A DNA stretch of 64,000 nt from Clostridiales bacterium (GCA_017545245.1 JAFWPB010000010.1:1-64000); one strand, 5' to 3'. Positions 1 through 8,145 are shown, counted from the stretch's first letter. Numbers and translations are program-made. The notes: generated by a model from the letters alone, not told the origin.

Positions 1-1390
1 AAATACGGAACTCGGAATTACAGGAATTGCCAGATATCTGCAATCGCATGGATACAAGAAGAAAGTACGGCAGAACGGAAAACACGAGTATTTTTCCACG
101 TATTTCATAAAAGCGATACTTCATAACCCGGTCTATAGTGGGAAGATTGCATTTGGCCGGCGGAAGACTGAAAAGGTACATGGTACTCGAAATGAGTATA
201 GACAGGTCGTTCAGAAGGACTATCTGACAGCAGAAGGTGCACATGAAGCTATTATTTCTGATGAAATATGGAGCATGACATTGCTGAAACTGGAGGGAAA
301 TGCTAGAAAATATACAAGAAACAAAGACGGAAAGAATGGAAGAAGTCATCTGCTCTCCGGGTTGTTGAAATGTCCTGTATGCGGAGCACCACTTTATCAT
401 AGTGTAACTAGAAAACGCAAGAAGAATGGTGAGCAGTATAAAGAATATGGGTATTATGCATGCAAACATCGTTTAGGAACGGAGGGGGACAAGTGTTCGT
501 TCAAGAAGCAGATAAAAGATGATTTGATAGAGAGTGCCGTGATCGAAATTGTTGTTAATCTCGTCAAGAAACCGCAGTTTGTCGAGATAATGAAGGAGAA
601 AATCGAATCCAAGGTAGATACGTCTGTAATCGACAAGGAAATCTCTACGCTGGAAACCGAATTGCGACGGCAACTATCCGTCCATGGAAGACTAACAAAA
701 GAGGTCGATGGGTTAGATCCAGATGATAAGCATTACGAAAGAATGAAGGCTGATCTGGATAATCGTATATACAATATGTATGATAGCATAGACGAGCTCG
801 AAGAACAGTTGGCTATAGCACGAAACAAGAAAATGATGGCTGTTTCTGATAAAATGAAGGCAGACAATGTTTATAAAATCCTGCTGTTTTTCGATGAACT
901 GTATCACAAGATGAATGAGGAAGAGCAACGGACTCTTATGTCCCTGCTTATAAGCGAAATACACGTGTTTGAGGAACGGACCGAAAGTGGACAGTGGCTT
1001 AAAGAGGTTGTGTTTAATCTTCCGATTATTGATGGTGAGAGGGTGAATATGAGTTTGGACAAAGAAAATACGGTCGAGACTGTTGTCTTGCTTTCCAAGG
1101 AAAACATATCGACAAAACATGTTCGGGTTGAGTTTAATCTTGAAGAGATGGATATGTCAGGATTCAAGGTCGGTGCTACTTATGAAGAGATAATCGCATG
1201 GGTTCAGGAGAAATACGGTTTCCATGTTACTCATCTTAATATTGCTCAGGTCAAGCGCAAGTGCGGGATCGTTGAAAGAGAGAACTACAATCTTCCAAAA
1301 TCACCGGACTCAAGACAACCGAATACTCCTAAGGAAAAAGAGGATGCGATCAAGGATGCGTTCAAGCATTTTAATATGATCTGATTGAAG
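1..1390 (+). mobile_element. Right end of an integrated element (rest outside window)
   Basis: Inferred from the large serine recombinase ending at 1384 and from an apparently truncated reading frame starting just after it. In the second element of this window the recombinase also ends within a few bases of the border. The exact attachment core cannot be set because the other end is not visible. Confidence 0.5.
2..1384 (+). CDS. Large serine recombinase, C-terminal part (5' end cut by window edge)
   Basis: The reading frame is open from base 2, well before the first ATG at 275, so the gene enters from the left and its catalytic N-terminus is missing. What remains matches the recombinase at 12996: a recombinase domain (IYxGKIAFGRRKTEK-like stretch around base 140-175), a zinc ribbon (CPVCG, then a Cys-rich YYACKH and CSF segment), a long coiled coil, and the VETVVLL tail. 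After that tail comes an additional ~90-residue segment containing QVKRKCGIVERENYNLP that the second recombinase lacks. From memory, similar tails occur at element-target junctions in gut Clostridia. Large serine recombinases excise and integrate phages and conjugative elements. The stop codon lies at what I infer to be the right border of an element mostly outside this window. Confidence 0.9.
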   Translation, partial: NTELGITGIARYLQSHGYKKKVRQNGKHEYFSTYFIKAILHNPVYSGKIAFGRRKTEKVHGTRNEYRQVVQKDYLTAEGAHEAIISDEIWSMTLLKLEGNARKYTRNKDGKNGRSHLLSGLLKCPVCGAPLYHSVTRKRKKNGEQYKEYGYYACKHRLGTEGDKCSFKKQIKDDLIESAVIEIVVNLVKKPQFVEIMKEKIESKVDTSVIDKEISTLETELRRQLSVHGRLTKEVDGLDPDDKHYERMKADLDNRIYNMYDSIDELEEQLAIARNKKMMAVSDKMKADNVYKILLFFDELYHKMNEEEQRTLMSLLISEIHVFEERTESGQWLKEVVFNLPIIDGERVNMSLDKENTVETVVLLSKENISTKHVRVEFNLEEMDMSGFKVGATYEEIIAWVQEKYGFHVTHLNIAQVKRKCGIVERENYNLPKSPDSRQPNTPKEKEDAIKDAFKHFNMI

Positions 1391-1527
1391 ATACTTTAGT
1401 TAATCACGCCGTGGGTAGTTGGAGCAATCCAATGTCCTGCGGCGGTTTTATTATGCCTGAAGGTATTGTGTCCGATGGTATAATTGAAGCAGATGGATTC
1501 AATAGGCAACGGGAGGTGTGGCAATGA
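1375..1527 (+). pseudogene. 3' fragment of an interrupted gene
   Basis: Frame 1 is open from 1375 to a TGA at 1525-1527 and encodes about 50 residues, including SNPMSCGGFIMPEGIVSDG. It has no start codon or ribosome-binding site of its own. Its stop overlaps the ATG of the next gene as ATGA, the usual arrangement for co-translated genes. The simplest reading is that the element on the left inserted into this gene and left only the 3' end. I do not recognise the family, and a chance open frame is possible. Confidence 0.4.
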
Positions 1528-2099
1528 ACATAAGAAAAATAACATCTCTGGTACTTGTCTTTGTATTTGTGTTCTCATTTACCGCCTGCAAGAAAACTGA
1601 TGTCCCCGAGCTGGATAGAATCTTGAATTATTCAGTTGAACAGTTTGATGATCTGGCAAGCAGCGTTGATGAGAAGGATTTGATCAAAGCATGGGGTGAA
1701 CCGCAAGCATTAGGCAGCCGCAGATTCTGGAGAATCAGTGTTGAGGGCGAGACGACAAAGTTTGTTGTGGCATGGGTTGAGAACGGAAACGTAACATCTA
1801 TTCACGTTTCCAAGCCTCTGTTTATCAATGTTGCAGCTATAGAAAACGGCGTAGCTTACTGCGTATTTGGTTGGAATTACTATTCTACTGATGCAGCTAA
1901 TCTTGCATTTATGCCAACACAGGACTGTTTTGGCAATGAGATTGCATGTGAGGTTGGTGATCAATTCATATTCCAATTTGACGGTATGATCATGGAGTCT
2001 TATCCGGCACAGATCAACGCTCCATACTCGGCTGTTCGGATGGGACACCTGTCTGACGAAGAAATCTCCGAGATGGCAAGTAACATTGTATTACCGTAG
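1524..2099 (+). CDS. Putative lipoprotein, unknown function
   Basis: This is a 191-residue secreted lipoprotein: MNIRKITSL, a hydrophobic stretch, then a lipobox ending FTAC at about residue 20, so it should be anchored on the outer face of the membrane. I chose the ATG at 1524 because GGGAGG lies 7 bases upstream; the in-frame GTG at 1518 is too close to it. Residues 40-100 (LIKAWGEPQ, then alternating hydrophobic strands) suggest a small beta-rich fold of the kind that binds ligands or protein partners. That is inference; I recognise no catalytic motif. It overlaps the truncated frame upstream by ATGA and is convergent with the lipoprotein gene at 2129. Confidence 0.75.
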   Translation: MNIRKITSLVLVFVFVFSFTACKKTDVPELDRILNYSVEQFDDLASSVDEKDLIKAWGEPQALGSRRFWRISVEGETTKFVVAWVENGNVTSIHVSKPLFINVAAIENGVAYCVFGWNYYSTDAANLAFMPTQDCFGNEIACEVGDQFIFQFDGMIMESYPAQINAPYSAVRMGHLSDEEISEMASNIVLP

Positions 2100-2128
2100 C
2101 GATTATCTTTGATCGTTATTTCGACGGA

Positions 2129-3046
2129 TCAATACACAAGCAGTCCGTTTTCCATTTTGAGTAATCGATCATCTACAAAGACAATTGGTACTATCTCGGA
2201 GTCGTTATTTTCTGCACAGTTGAAATCCACAATATATTTTAAAGCCTGCTCTTCGCCGGGAAATATAATCAATTGATATGGAAAGTTATAATCCAGCTTT
2301 TCTAATAACATAACACCTTCGGATTTTGTATGAATCAGGACAGCCGCGTGACCGCAATGCAAAATGTACTGATCACTATCATCATAAATATCAGATCCGT
2401 TAAACCATATAGAAATCAAGCTGATGTTATTGTTTCCCTGGAAACTAATGCCGGTCTGTCTCCAATACTCATTTATTTGCTCCGCCTGTTCAGACACACT
2501 GATGTTTTCGGACGATTCTATACCGTTGAATAATAATGTGAATTGTCTGATATCTGAATCAGACTGAAAAACGGATGAATCGTTGATTTCAACAAGCATC
2601 ATCGGCTCTGTCACTTGGGAAGCTGTGTCGTATGAAATAAGCGAACCCATAGCTTCAAATGCAGTTAATCGGCAGTTTCTTCTGCCGGTTAGATTCCCAT
2701 ATTTACTCTTCCATTTTCTTTCTAGCTTTGTTGAATCATATGCGGATGCAGCGTTTTCAGTAAAAACCGCAAATCCGCTTTGTACTGGTAAAATATCTCC
2801 TGTAGCAGCATTGTACTGAATGATGTTTTCGAGCAAGGCATCTATATAAGGCTTTTGAACGCCTGCTTCTTCCAAAGCTGTCCTTAGAACATCCTGCGAT
2901 TCCAGATCAACAAGGTTACTGTATACTGCATCATACGGAGAACCCTGTGACTCTGTCTTGCTGTTTTGCGTTCCACAGCCTGTAACAAGTAGTATTAAAC
3001 ATAATGTTGTTACGAAGGTTAATACGCTATTTAATGATTTATTCAC
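2129..3046 (-). CDS. Putative lipoprotein, last gene of the ECF sigma operon
   Basis: The protein has 305 residues with a clear lipoprotein signal (MNKSLNSVLTFVTTLCLILL followed by VTGC). The mature part starts with a Ser/Gln-rich linker and has no motif I recognise. It lies 18 bases after the anti-sigma-like gene on the same strand, so it probably belongs to the same transcript. In operons with this layout the extra lipoprotein is often the envelope function controlled by the sigma factor or part of its signal input; that is inference. Confidence 0.75.
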   Translation of the reverse strand: MNKSLNSVLTFVTTLCLILLVTGCGTQNSKTESQGSPYDAVYSNLVDLESQDVLRTALEEAGVQKPYIDALLENIIQYNAATGDILPVQSGFAVFTENAASAYDSTKLERKWKSKYGNLTGRRNCRLTAFEAMGSLISYDTASQVTEPMMLVEINDSSVFQSDSDIRQFTLLFNGIESSENISVSEQAEQINEYWRQTGISFQGNNNISLISIWFNGSDIYDDSDQYILHCGHAAVLIHTKSEGVMLLEKLDYNFPYQLIIFPGEEQALKYIVDFNCAENNDSEIVPIVFVDDRLLKMENGLLVY

Positions 3047-3064
3047 TCTTTATAATCCTTTCCA

Positions 3065-3880
3065 TCAATTCGGAATATATGTATTAGTTTCCTGATTGAA
3101 GAAGGAATAATAATCGAACCCATCAACTAAACCTTCAAACTCGGCAAAATCCATAAATCGATAGATTTTGTTATCAGGTGTAACTATAGCTTCCATATCT
3201 CCATAATATAAGTATACCAGCTGTTGTCCAGCATGCTGTTGTAGAAAACTGTTGTACTGGGAATACCATGATCCACCGAAAGCAATGCCATACCAAAGGC
3301 CATTCTCATCTTTTGATACGGATATAACGGATATAAGATCTTCGTCGTTATAGACTAGAAAATCTCTCCAATTGACAGCTACAGAATTATCATTTGTTCT
3401 GTAATGTCCATACCCCGTTTCGCTGATGACCATATTCTGAGCATTAACACCAGATGCCTCAAGACTGTTTTTGATGCCTGCATAGTTTTCCATTAGAAAT
3501 GCATAGGCTTCTTCATTTGTTAACCAATAATCTACACCCGTTAAATGAACACAAGCTCTATCCGTGATAATTACGCCTTCTTCTCCGCATCCGTCAGGAA
3601 CTGTTTCGTTAGTTGATCCATGAGATGTCTGAAGCGTTTCCTCTGTAGCCGTAGAACTTATAGATTCTGAAATCAAGGTATTCTCAGTTGTGAACGTATC
3701 CTTCCTAGGTAATAACTTTATAACCATAACTGCAATACCTGCTACTATCAAGACTGATGCAGCGATCCCAATGTATCGAACCCAAGCCGCATTTTTCTTT
3801 GCCTTTTGAAATGTCTTCGCTTCCTCAATAAATCTATCGTCTATGATTTCGAATGTATCCAATATGAATTCTCTTCTCAT
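3065..3880 (-). CDS. Anti-sigma-factor-like single-pass membrane protein
   Basis: The 271-residue protein has a cytoplasmic N-terminal segment of about 35 residues (FEIIDDRFIEEA), one transmembrane helix at about 36-58 (IGIAASVLIVAGIAVMVI), a Ser/Thr-rich linker and an external domain. This topology is typical of anti-sigma factors that hold an ECF sigma factor at the membrane. Its ATG overlaps the sigma stop codon (ATGA, 3877-3880), so the two are translationally coupled. I see no zinc-binding HxxxCxxC motif, so it is not a ZAS-type anti-sigma. The assignment rests on context and topology, not on a recognised family. Confidence 0.65.
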   Translation of the reverse strand: MRREFILDTFEIIDDRFIEEAKTFQKAKKNAAWVRYIGIAASVLIVAGIAVMVIKLLPRKDTFTTENTLISESISSTATEETLQTSHGSTNETVPDGCGEEGVIITDRACVHLTGVDYWLTNEEAYAFLMENYAGIKNSLEASGVNAQNMVISETGYGHYRTNDNSVAVNWRDFLVYNDEDLISVISVSKDENGLWYGIAFGGSWYSQYNSFLQQHAGQQLVYLYYGDMEAIVTPDNKIYRFMDFAEFEGLVDGFDYYSFFNQETNTYIPN

Positions 3881-4437
3881 AATTCGAACCCCCTTGCTAA
3901 CAGATAATCGCGGAGTTTGATCCTGATGCGACGAATTGATGTGGATATATTATTCTCACTTGTTCCTAGTCTTAAGGCAATTGACTTGATATCATCAGCG
4001 TACCAATACCGACGTACTATCATTACTCTTTTCTCCAACGGGAGATCATAAAGAAAATCGTTAATTGCCTTTGCCAGATCATTGCGGACAACATCATCTT
4101 CGGGACTGGGATTATCTGACGCAATTTCACCGATTTCATCCAGTAGAGCCGGAATCACATTGCCGCCGCGCTTTTCTGCTAAGTTCTTACGATATCGATC
4201 CAAGGAAATGTTTCGAACGATGCGTCCGATAAAAGCAGAGAAGACGGATGGTTTCTGTGGCGGAATGGTATTCCATACCCTGGAATATGTATCATTCACA
4301 CATTCTTCTGAATCCTCATTGTTATAGAGGATGTTGTAGGCAATGGAAAAGCAGTAGTTGCCGTACTTTCGCGAAGTCTCAGTAATTGCCGATTCGTCGC
4401 GATTCCAATATAAGCGAATTATTGCATCATCATTCAT
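3877..4437 (-). CDS. RNA polymerase sigma factor, ECF type
   Basis: A 186-residue sigma-70 family protein with region 2 in the N-terminal half (SEECVNDTYSRVWNTIPP, then FIGRIVRNISLDRYRK) and region 4 at the C-terminus (LRLGTSENNISTSIRRIRIKLRDYL, a helix-turn-helix). It should direct RNA polymerase to a small set of envelope-related promoters. I use the ATG at 4437 because GGAGG sits 8 bases upstream; the in-frame start at 4455 has no such site. It is the first gene of a three-gene unit with an anti-sigma-like gene and a lipoprotein. An ECF-type promoter lies upstream at 4461-4488, consistent with autoregulation. Confidence 0.9.
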   Translation of the reverse strand: MNDDAIIRLYWNRDESAITETSRKYGNYCFSIAYNILYNNEDSEECVNDTYSRVWNTIPPQKPSVFSAFIGRIVRNISLDRYRKNLAEKRGGNVIPALLDEIGEIASDNPSPEDDVVRNDLAKAINDFLYDLPLEKRVMIVRRYWYADDIKSIALRLGTSENNISTSIRRIRIKLRDYLLARGFEL

Positions 4438-4460
4438 CAAGATGACCTCCTTCACTTATA

Positions 4461-4488
4461 TAGACGTATTCCTCACATGAATCTGACA
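4461..4488 (-). promoter_or_regulatory. ECF-type promoter, TGTCAG-N16-CGTCTA
   Basis: Read on the minus strand, TGTCAG (4488-4483) is followed after exactly 16 bases by CGTCTA (4466-4461). CGTC at -10 with a 16-base spacer is characteristic of many ECF promoters. It is about 24 bases upstream of the sigma gene start, which suggests the sigma factor transcribes its own operon. Confidence 0.5.
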
Positions 4489-4508
4489 GTTATTATTCTA
4501 CCATTTTG

Positions 4509-6233
4509 TCAATCATCAGTTTCATCTATCCTTCTAAATACAGCAACTACATCTGGTTCGTAATACAAGGTCTCATAATCATCGTTTAAGTAATCATCAA
4601 CACTGTACTTGTCGTTTTCCTGTCGAAGATCTACGACATAATACTCAGTCTTGTTGTCCGTTCGTTCCAGTTCATAAACAACATCGTGATCCGAGAAGTC
4701 GGCTACAAAGAAAGCTGTAGCCGTAACAGATGCATCTTCAGGCACAAGGGAGACAGCGTAGTTTATCTTTGCACGTTTTTCCGCCGAACGGTTAAAGAAA
4801 TCTATGTACCCCAGGTGGTCATAATTGATGCTTGAACATAATACTATCGTACAGCACGCACCATATAGAAGCAGTTTATCTCGATGTTTTTCTTTAAGGT
4901 CGGCATAGTTGAGTACTGCCAGATATACGAGAATAGCACATGTACCAAAGCAGTATTGATATCTCATATCATATTGGTAATGGTAATTCGGCATCAGGTT
5001 AATCAATATCCATGGGAGCATAAGAATAGCTCTTTTAAAATCCTTTGTTATTATTGGCAGGAATCCCATCGGCATCAGAGTCAGGAACATAAACTTCAGT
5101 TTATCTGCCACTGAAATCTGACTTATAACGTAGACAGGATCTGAGATTGCGGTTGATAGGATCGACAATGTTCCTTCTCCGTCCTGCAAATAATTGTTAT
5201 AACGATACAACATTACCCCGTCGCCGTATGTGGACAGATAGCGCGTGATACCCACGAAGTATGCAATAGATACTATAAAAATGCATAAATTACATTTGTA
5301 GTTTTTATGGGTAAATAAAAAGTACAAAGCAATAACAGCAACATATACGGCCGCATCTTCTTTGACTGCAAGCAATAATATAGAGAAAAGCGCCTGACCA
5401 TACCATAATTCTTTTTCACAGAAATATATAAGCCACAAAACAAGCGGTGCAAGGAAACAGTTCTCATGAAGATGGTAGAAACAACCACCGACAAATCCCG
5501 GAAAGAATAGATATATCAGTGAGAAGATGATCATTGAGGCTTTCCCTAACGAGTGCTTTCTCATGATCAACGCCAAGGGTATTATTCCGGACATTACGAT
5601 CAAACTTTGCATAAGTTCCAGAGTTATAGGACTTGGGAAAAGATAATAGAATGGAAGAATAAGATAGTAGATGGGTGACATATGAACAGAGAAATGTGAC
5701 ATTAAAACATCTCTTTCACAAGTCGTAAATGGTATGCCTGTCTCTTTCATATAATGAAACATTTGAGAAAATATCCCAAAGTCATAACAGGCAGTCCAAT
5801 GGTTTATATAGATCAGGCAACAGTTCCCTCCAACCAGTACGACAAAAAGGAGACATAGGAATAGAATAGAACGTCGGAATGTTTTATTCCCTATTCGCGG
5901 TCGGATATCCTTGATATCGGTACTCAGAATAATAATCCCAAGAACTACACACAGTCCTATTGCGAAATACTGTTCACGATTGATTACTGCCGCAGCTGTA
6001 AAGTAGAGGGTCGAAAAGACAATCATGGCAAGTTTGACAACTCTCTGATCTTTCAATCTGTTGATCAGTAACCAGATCGAGAATACTGCAACTATGAAGA
6101 GAATGATCGCCAAGTATTTCACTGAGTGTAAATTGACCAGATCCATTTGTTTATTGGCAAAATATAATACAGAGACGAGAATCCAGCTTAGTGCAAGATT
6201 ATATGCTTTGTTAGAATCTAGTTTAGCGAACAT
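4509..6233 (-). CDS. DUF2079 family polytopic membrane protein
   Basis: The 574-residue protein has many transmembrane segments. The stretch YDFGIFSQMFHYM, FTTCERDVLMSHFSVHMSP, LLAVKEDAAVY is characteristic of DUF2079, a family with a GT-C glycosyltransferase-like topology whose substrate is not known. The C-terminal ~110 residues are soluble and probably extracytoplasmic. It lies 58 bases downstream of the BlaR1-type gene on the same strand. A BlaI-like operator in that gap (6261-6272) suggests it is a target of the repressor encoded upstream. Its function may be cell-envelope glycan synthesis; this is inference from fold and context. Confidence 0.85.
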   Translation of the reverse strand: MFAKLDSNKAYNLALSWILVSVLYFANKQMDLVNLHSVKYLAIILFIVAVFSIWLLINRLKDQRVVKLAMIVFSTLYFTAAAVINREQYFAIGLCVVLGIIILSTDIKDIRPRIGNKTFRRSILFLCLLFVVLVGGNCCLIYINHWTACYDFGIFSQMFHYMKETGIPFTTCERDVLMSHFSVHMSPIYYLILPFYYLFPSPITLELMQSLIVMSGIIPLALIMRKHSLGKASMIIFSLIYLFFPGFVGGCFYHLHENCFLAPLVLWLIYFCEKELWYGQALFSILLLAVKEDAAVYVAVIALYFLFTHKNYKCNLCIFIVSIAYFVGITRYLSTYGDGVMLYRYNNYLQDGEGTLSILSTAISDPVYVISQISVADKLKFMFLTLMPMGFLPIITKDFKRAILMLPWILINLMPNYHYQYDMRYQYCFGTCAILVYLAVLNYADLKEKHRDKLLLYGACCTIVLCSSINYDHLGYIDFFNRSAEKRAKINYAVSLVPEDASVTATAFFVADFSDHDVVYELERTDNKTEYYVVDLRQENDKYSVDDYLNDDYETLYYEPDVVAVFRRIDETDD

Positions 6234-6260
6234 GACAAGAAGAATCCTTTCAAGAATCTA

Positions 6261-6272
6261 CTACAAATGTAG
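6261..6272 (-). promoter_or_regulatory. BlaI/MecI-like operator before the DUF2079 gene
   Basis: CTACAAATGTAG, with arms CTACA/TGTAG, matches the TACA-N2-TGTA core of BlaI/MecI operators. It lies 28 bases upstream of the DUF2079 ATG. A near-identical copy precedes blaI at 7897-7908. Confidence 0.7.
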
Positions 6273-6291
6273 TTTATTGGGGTAAAAAAAT

Positions 6292-7494
6292 TTATTCGCT
6301 TGGATAAGCGGTCATAGAGGTTGTTGTTTCTGTAATAGCAGTGGTAGTCGTTGGGATTGTTTCATCGCCGAAATACTGCACATACGAAGTTTCTTCCACT
6401 TCCATGTTGTCAATATCCATATAATACGTCGTGACTTCAGTCATATCTTCTTCACCTATCCAATATGTTGTCTCCGCACTAGATTCGGGAGTGTTCATGA
6501 TGGTCGTAGTTACAGACGGGTAGGAGTCATTGTATGAAGAATCCTGAGAAGAGATATCTTTAGATGCAATAGCAAATCCCGATATGCACGTAAGAAGAAT
6601 AATCGCAATCAATGTACCTATAAATAGTCTACGAGATCCTGATAGGATCAATTGAAGTCTGTGCTTAAGGCTTTGTTTAGGAGAATAAAAGTTGGTCGTT
6701 ATAGCTGGTGTGGGGCTAACTGAAAACGTAGATCTGGTTGCTGAGACTGTATTAAGGATCGACTCACAATATACTTTTCGCATTTGTGCATCCTCATCAG
6801 AGGTGACGGCCATATCACAATAATATTCGCATTCCTGTTCGAGTTTCCTGCTTATCACTATCATCAAGGGATTGAACCAGTGCATGGTGCGACATACCGT
6901 GATGAAAAGCTTAATCCAAAGGTCATGATGTTTATAATGTGTAAGCTCGTGCTTAATGATTAATCTCAGTTCGTTATAACCATAACTTCTGCAGGGGATA
7001 AGGATTATCGGATTGATAAGCCCGGTCATCATTGGTGACGAGATGCATTCGGATGTATACACCTCTATTGGTCTTTTTATCTTGAGTGCTTTAGATACTT
7101 CACTTGTCAATTCCTGTATATCAGAAGGCGCCGATTTTGCAAATCGCATAACTGTTTTATTCCATGCAGTACTACGTATAATGTAGAAAAGAATAAATGA
7201 TACCGCTCCGATAAGATAAATGGCAGTTACAACAGACATAGGATTAATCAGTGATGTCGTACTAGTATGGACTGTATTTGTAGCAACAACAGGATTTGCT
7301 GGTGCTGTATTCTCTAAAGTAACCAATGCACTTCCCCAATGGGGTCTGATTGGAATGAGAAATCCGATAATAACGACAAGCCAAGAATAGTATCTGATCG
7401 ATGGAGACTGTTTATTGCTAAGAACGCGTGAGACTATCAGATAGATTACTGCGACTATGGACATGTTCATTGAGCAAATGAGAATATTAAGCAT
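6292..7494 (-). CDS. blaR1: BlaR1-type M56 family sensor metalloprotease
   Basis: The 400-residue protein has N-terminal transmembrane helices and an M56 peptidase domain with the zinc motif HELTHYKHHD, plus the downstream ECEYYCD glutamate motif. A further helix near the C-terminus (IGTLIAIILLTCISG) is followed by a Thr/Ser-rich tail of about 90 residues. In BlaR1 the cytoplasmic protease domain cleaves BlaI when the external sensor is engaged. This one lacks a penicillin-binding sensor domain, so beta-lactam sensing is not supported. I use the ATG at 7494 (GAGGTG just upstream) rather than the GTG at 7506 that overlaps the blaI stop. It is co-transcribed with blaI. Confidence 0.85.
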   Translation of the reverse strand: MLNILICSMNMSIVAVIYLIVSRVLSNKQSPSIRYYSWLVVIIGFLIPIRPHWGSALVTLENTAPANPVVATNTVHTSTTSLINPMSVVTAIYLIGAVSFILFYIIRSTAWNKTVMRFAKSAPSDIQELTSEVSKALKIKRPIEVYTSECISSPMMTGLINPIILIPCRSYGYNELRLIIKHELTHYKHHDLWIKLFITVCRTMHWFNPLMIVISRKLEQECEYYCDMAVTSDEDAQMRKVYCESILNTVSATRSTFSVSPTPAITTNFYSPKQSLKHRLQLILSGSRRLFIGTLIAIILLTCISGFAIASKDISSQDSSYNDSYPSVTTTIMNTPESSAETTYWIGEEDMTEVTTYYMDIDNMEVEETSYVQYFGDETIPTTTTAITETTTSMTAYPSE

Positions 7495-7502
7495 TGCACA
7501 CC

Positions 7503-7874
7503 TCACATATCATTAAGCCAGTTCTTGAGTTCACTAATATCTTCGTCAGATATCTCGCCATCACTATATAAGGCCTTCACAAAACCTGACATCTTATTTG
7601 CACCGAATCTACTTTTCAGTGATTCTGCCTCAATGTTCATATATTGTGACTCGCTGATAACAGCATAATATCCACGCTCTTTGCCATTCTTTTCGGAATG
7701 CAGAAAGCCTTTCTTTTCCAACCTGACAAGCATAGTCATGACGGTTTGCTGTTTCCAATCACGATCATGAAGATCCCTGCTTAAGATTACCGTGAGGGCT
7801 GGAGAAGTTACAGGCTGCTCGATATGCCAAATAGCCTTCATTATTTCAAATTCTGCATCCGGTAGTTTTTTCAT
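7503..7874 (-). CDS. blaI: BlaI/MecI/CopY family transcriptional repressor
   Basis: A 123-residue winged-helix repressor. The N-terminal half carries the family pattern (LPDAEFEIMKAIWHIEQPVT, then TVMTMLVRLEKKGFLHSEKNGK, YYAVIS) and the C-terminal half is a short helical dimerisation region. Family members bind TACA-N2-TGTA operators as dimers and are removed by BlaR1 proteolysis. A matching operator lies 23 bases upstream of this start and another upstream of the DUF2079 gene. The next gene encodes the cognate protease. Before integration of the mobile element, this gene was probably divergent from the kinase-like gene now at 14715. Confidence 0.92.
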   Translation of the reverse strand: MKKLPDAEFEIMKAIWHIEQPVTSPALTVILSRDLHDRDWKQQTVMTMLVRLEKKGFLHSEKNGKERGYYAVISESQYMNIEAESLKSRFGANKMSGFVKALYSDGEISDEDISELKNWLNDM

Positions 7875-7896
7875 TGCACGAATAATCTTTCATAAA

Positions 7897-7908
7897 TTAC
7901 ATTTGTAG
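7897..7908 (-). promoter_or_regulatory. BlaI-like operator in the blaI promoter
   Basis: On the minus strand the site reads CTACAAATGTAA, almost identical to the site at 6261-6272. A TTGACT (7928-7923) upstream could serve as -35, so the operator would cover the -10 region and give autorepression. Confidence 0.7.
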
Positions 7909-7956
7909 TTTATCTAATGATAAGTCAATAATTCCGTGTTGTCAATTTGAAATATG

Positions 7957-7965
7957 AGAAAACGG
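7957..7965 (+). repeat. Candidate left attachment core
   Basis: AGAAAACGG, identical to 14677-14685. It lies between the blaI promoter and the oriT. The flanking bases differ, as expected for attL and attR of a large serine recombinase. Confidence 0.5.
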
Positions 7966-7990
7966 CAGTCATCGATAAACAAGACTATAT

Positions 7991-8047
7991 CCCTTAGGTT
8001 ACTAAGGGCGCACTTCTATACATACCCTACGGGATGTATCAGTGCGC
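7991..8047 (-). other. oriT: oriT, IncQ/MOBQ-like, with nic-site motif
   Basis: On the minus strand an inverted repeat with arms ATACAT/ATGTAT (8039-8034 and 8023-8018, inner CCC/GGG stem) is followed 2 bases later by AAGTGCGCCCTTA (8015-8003). Hairpin plus AAGTGCGCCCT is the recognised oriT layout of RSF1010-like and pSK41-like MOBQ systems, nicked within GCG/CCCT. By analogy the nick would be near 8009/8008. A second stem CCCTTAG/CTAAGGG (7991-7997/8002-8008) overlaps the nic region. The matching relaxase type (MobA/MobL) is encoded at 10099. Confidence 0.85.
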
Positions 8048-8061
8048 TCTCCGAGGGCAGG

Positions 8062-8145
8062 TAATGCAACTTCGCTTCAGATGCATTAATCTTCGTCACG
8101 TTCGTTCCGGACAAGAGGCTCAGCCTCTTGCGCCACTATGGTGGC
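8062..8145. repeat. Cluster of three further hairpins next to oriT
   Basis: Stems: TAATGCA/TGCATTA (8062-8068/8082-8088), CAAGAGGCT/AGCCTCTTG (8112-8120/8122-8130) and GCCAC/GTGGC (8132-8136/8141-8145). Together with the oriT hairpins, almost the whole gap from 7991 to the ATPase stop codon can fold. One of them may act as terminator of the ATPase gene, but none has a clear T-run. Confidence 0.6.
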
